DNA of 64,000 bases from Corydoras sp. C115. Lineage: Eukaryota > Chordata > Actinopteri > Siluriformes > Callichthyidae. Within the stretch, counting starts at the first letter, position 1, and every line of letters starts with the position of its first letter. A model generated the notes under the pieces. The model saw nothing but the letters and a program-made list of their open reading frames with translations, was not told the DNA's origin and did not search any database. Positions 64,000 to 64,000 of the stretch are shown here, in pieces. The stretch spans positions 7,375,001 through 7,439,000 of the forward strand of contig JAFMOC010000002.1 in the NCBI GenBank assembly GCA_019802505.1. The letters are read 5' to 3'. Position numbers and translations under genes: made by a program.

Positions 64000-64000
64000 A

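Overview
The window is a gene-poor, AT-rich stretch of vertebrate nuclear DNA, almost certainly from a teleost fish. The genes are intron-rich with GT-AG junctions. The repeats are of fish type: a tRNA-derived SINE present about 20 times, Tc1-like and hAT transposons, non-LTR retrotransposon tails ending in the common 'tttagcagatgcttttatccaaag' kind of motif, and long dinucleotide tracts. An ostariophysan (catfish-like) source is possible from the SINE type, but this is a guess.

Five protein-coding genes can be assembled exon by exon with consistent reading phase. (1) 574-14992, plus strand: a TIF1-family (TRIM24/28/33/66) gene, 5' end outside or unresolved, with RING tail, two B-boxes, coiled coil, a very large Ser/Gln-rich exon with ten 20-residue repeats, a PHD finger and a degenerate bromodomain. 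(2) 16984-18467, plus: a four-exon RERG/RERGL-like small GTPase with altered switch II and no prenylation motif, behind a clear TATA box. (3) 29388-41413, minus: synaptotagmin-11, four coding exons, with the diagnostic Asp-to-Ser change in C2A. (4) 44858-55053, minus: SMAD4, eleven coding exons, plus a probable 5' exon at 56586 next to a long GA/CT tract. (5) 59145-61601, plus: a CHTOP-like gene that keeps both ends of the CHTOP protein but has lost most of the arginine/glycine-rich middle.

Between genes: 1-573 is unexplained 5' sequence; 15.0-16.9 kb is 3' UTR plus two SINEs; 18.9-29.4 kb is intergenic or syt11 3' UTR with SINEs and a foldback-like repeat; the 8.4-kb first intron of syt11 carries SINEs, a Tc1 relic and a 180-bp A/TA tract; 41.4-44.9 kb holds a SINE, a Tc1-like relic and smad4 3' sequence; 61.6-64.0 kb is 3' sequence and SINE relics.

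The genes do not form one pathway: two are chromatin/transcription regulators (TIF1-like, SMAD4), one an mRNA-export/PRMT1 factor relative, one a signalling GTPase and one a vesicle-trafficking protein. In mammals TIF1 proteins (TRIM33) act on SMAD4 signalling, so a TIF1-like gene about 30 kb from smad4 is noteworthy, but nothing here proves a link. I saw no CRISPR array, functional tRNA or rRNA gene, or wholly new system. The most distinctive items are the repeat-expanded TIF1-like protein, the CHTOP-like protein without its RG domain, the in-frame open upstream reading frame of smad4, and two SINE pairs stacked at one target site.
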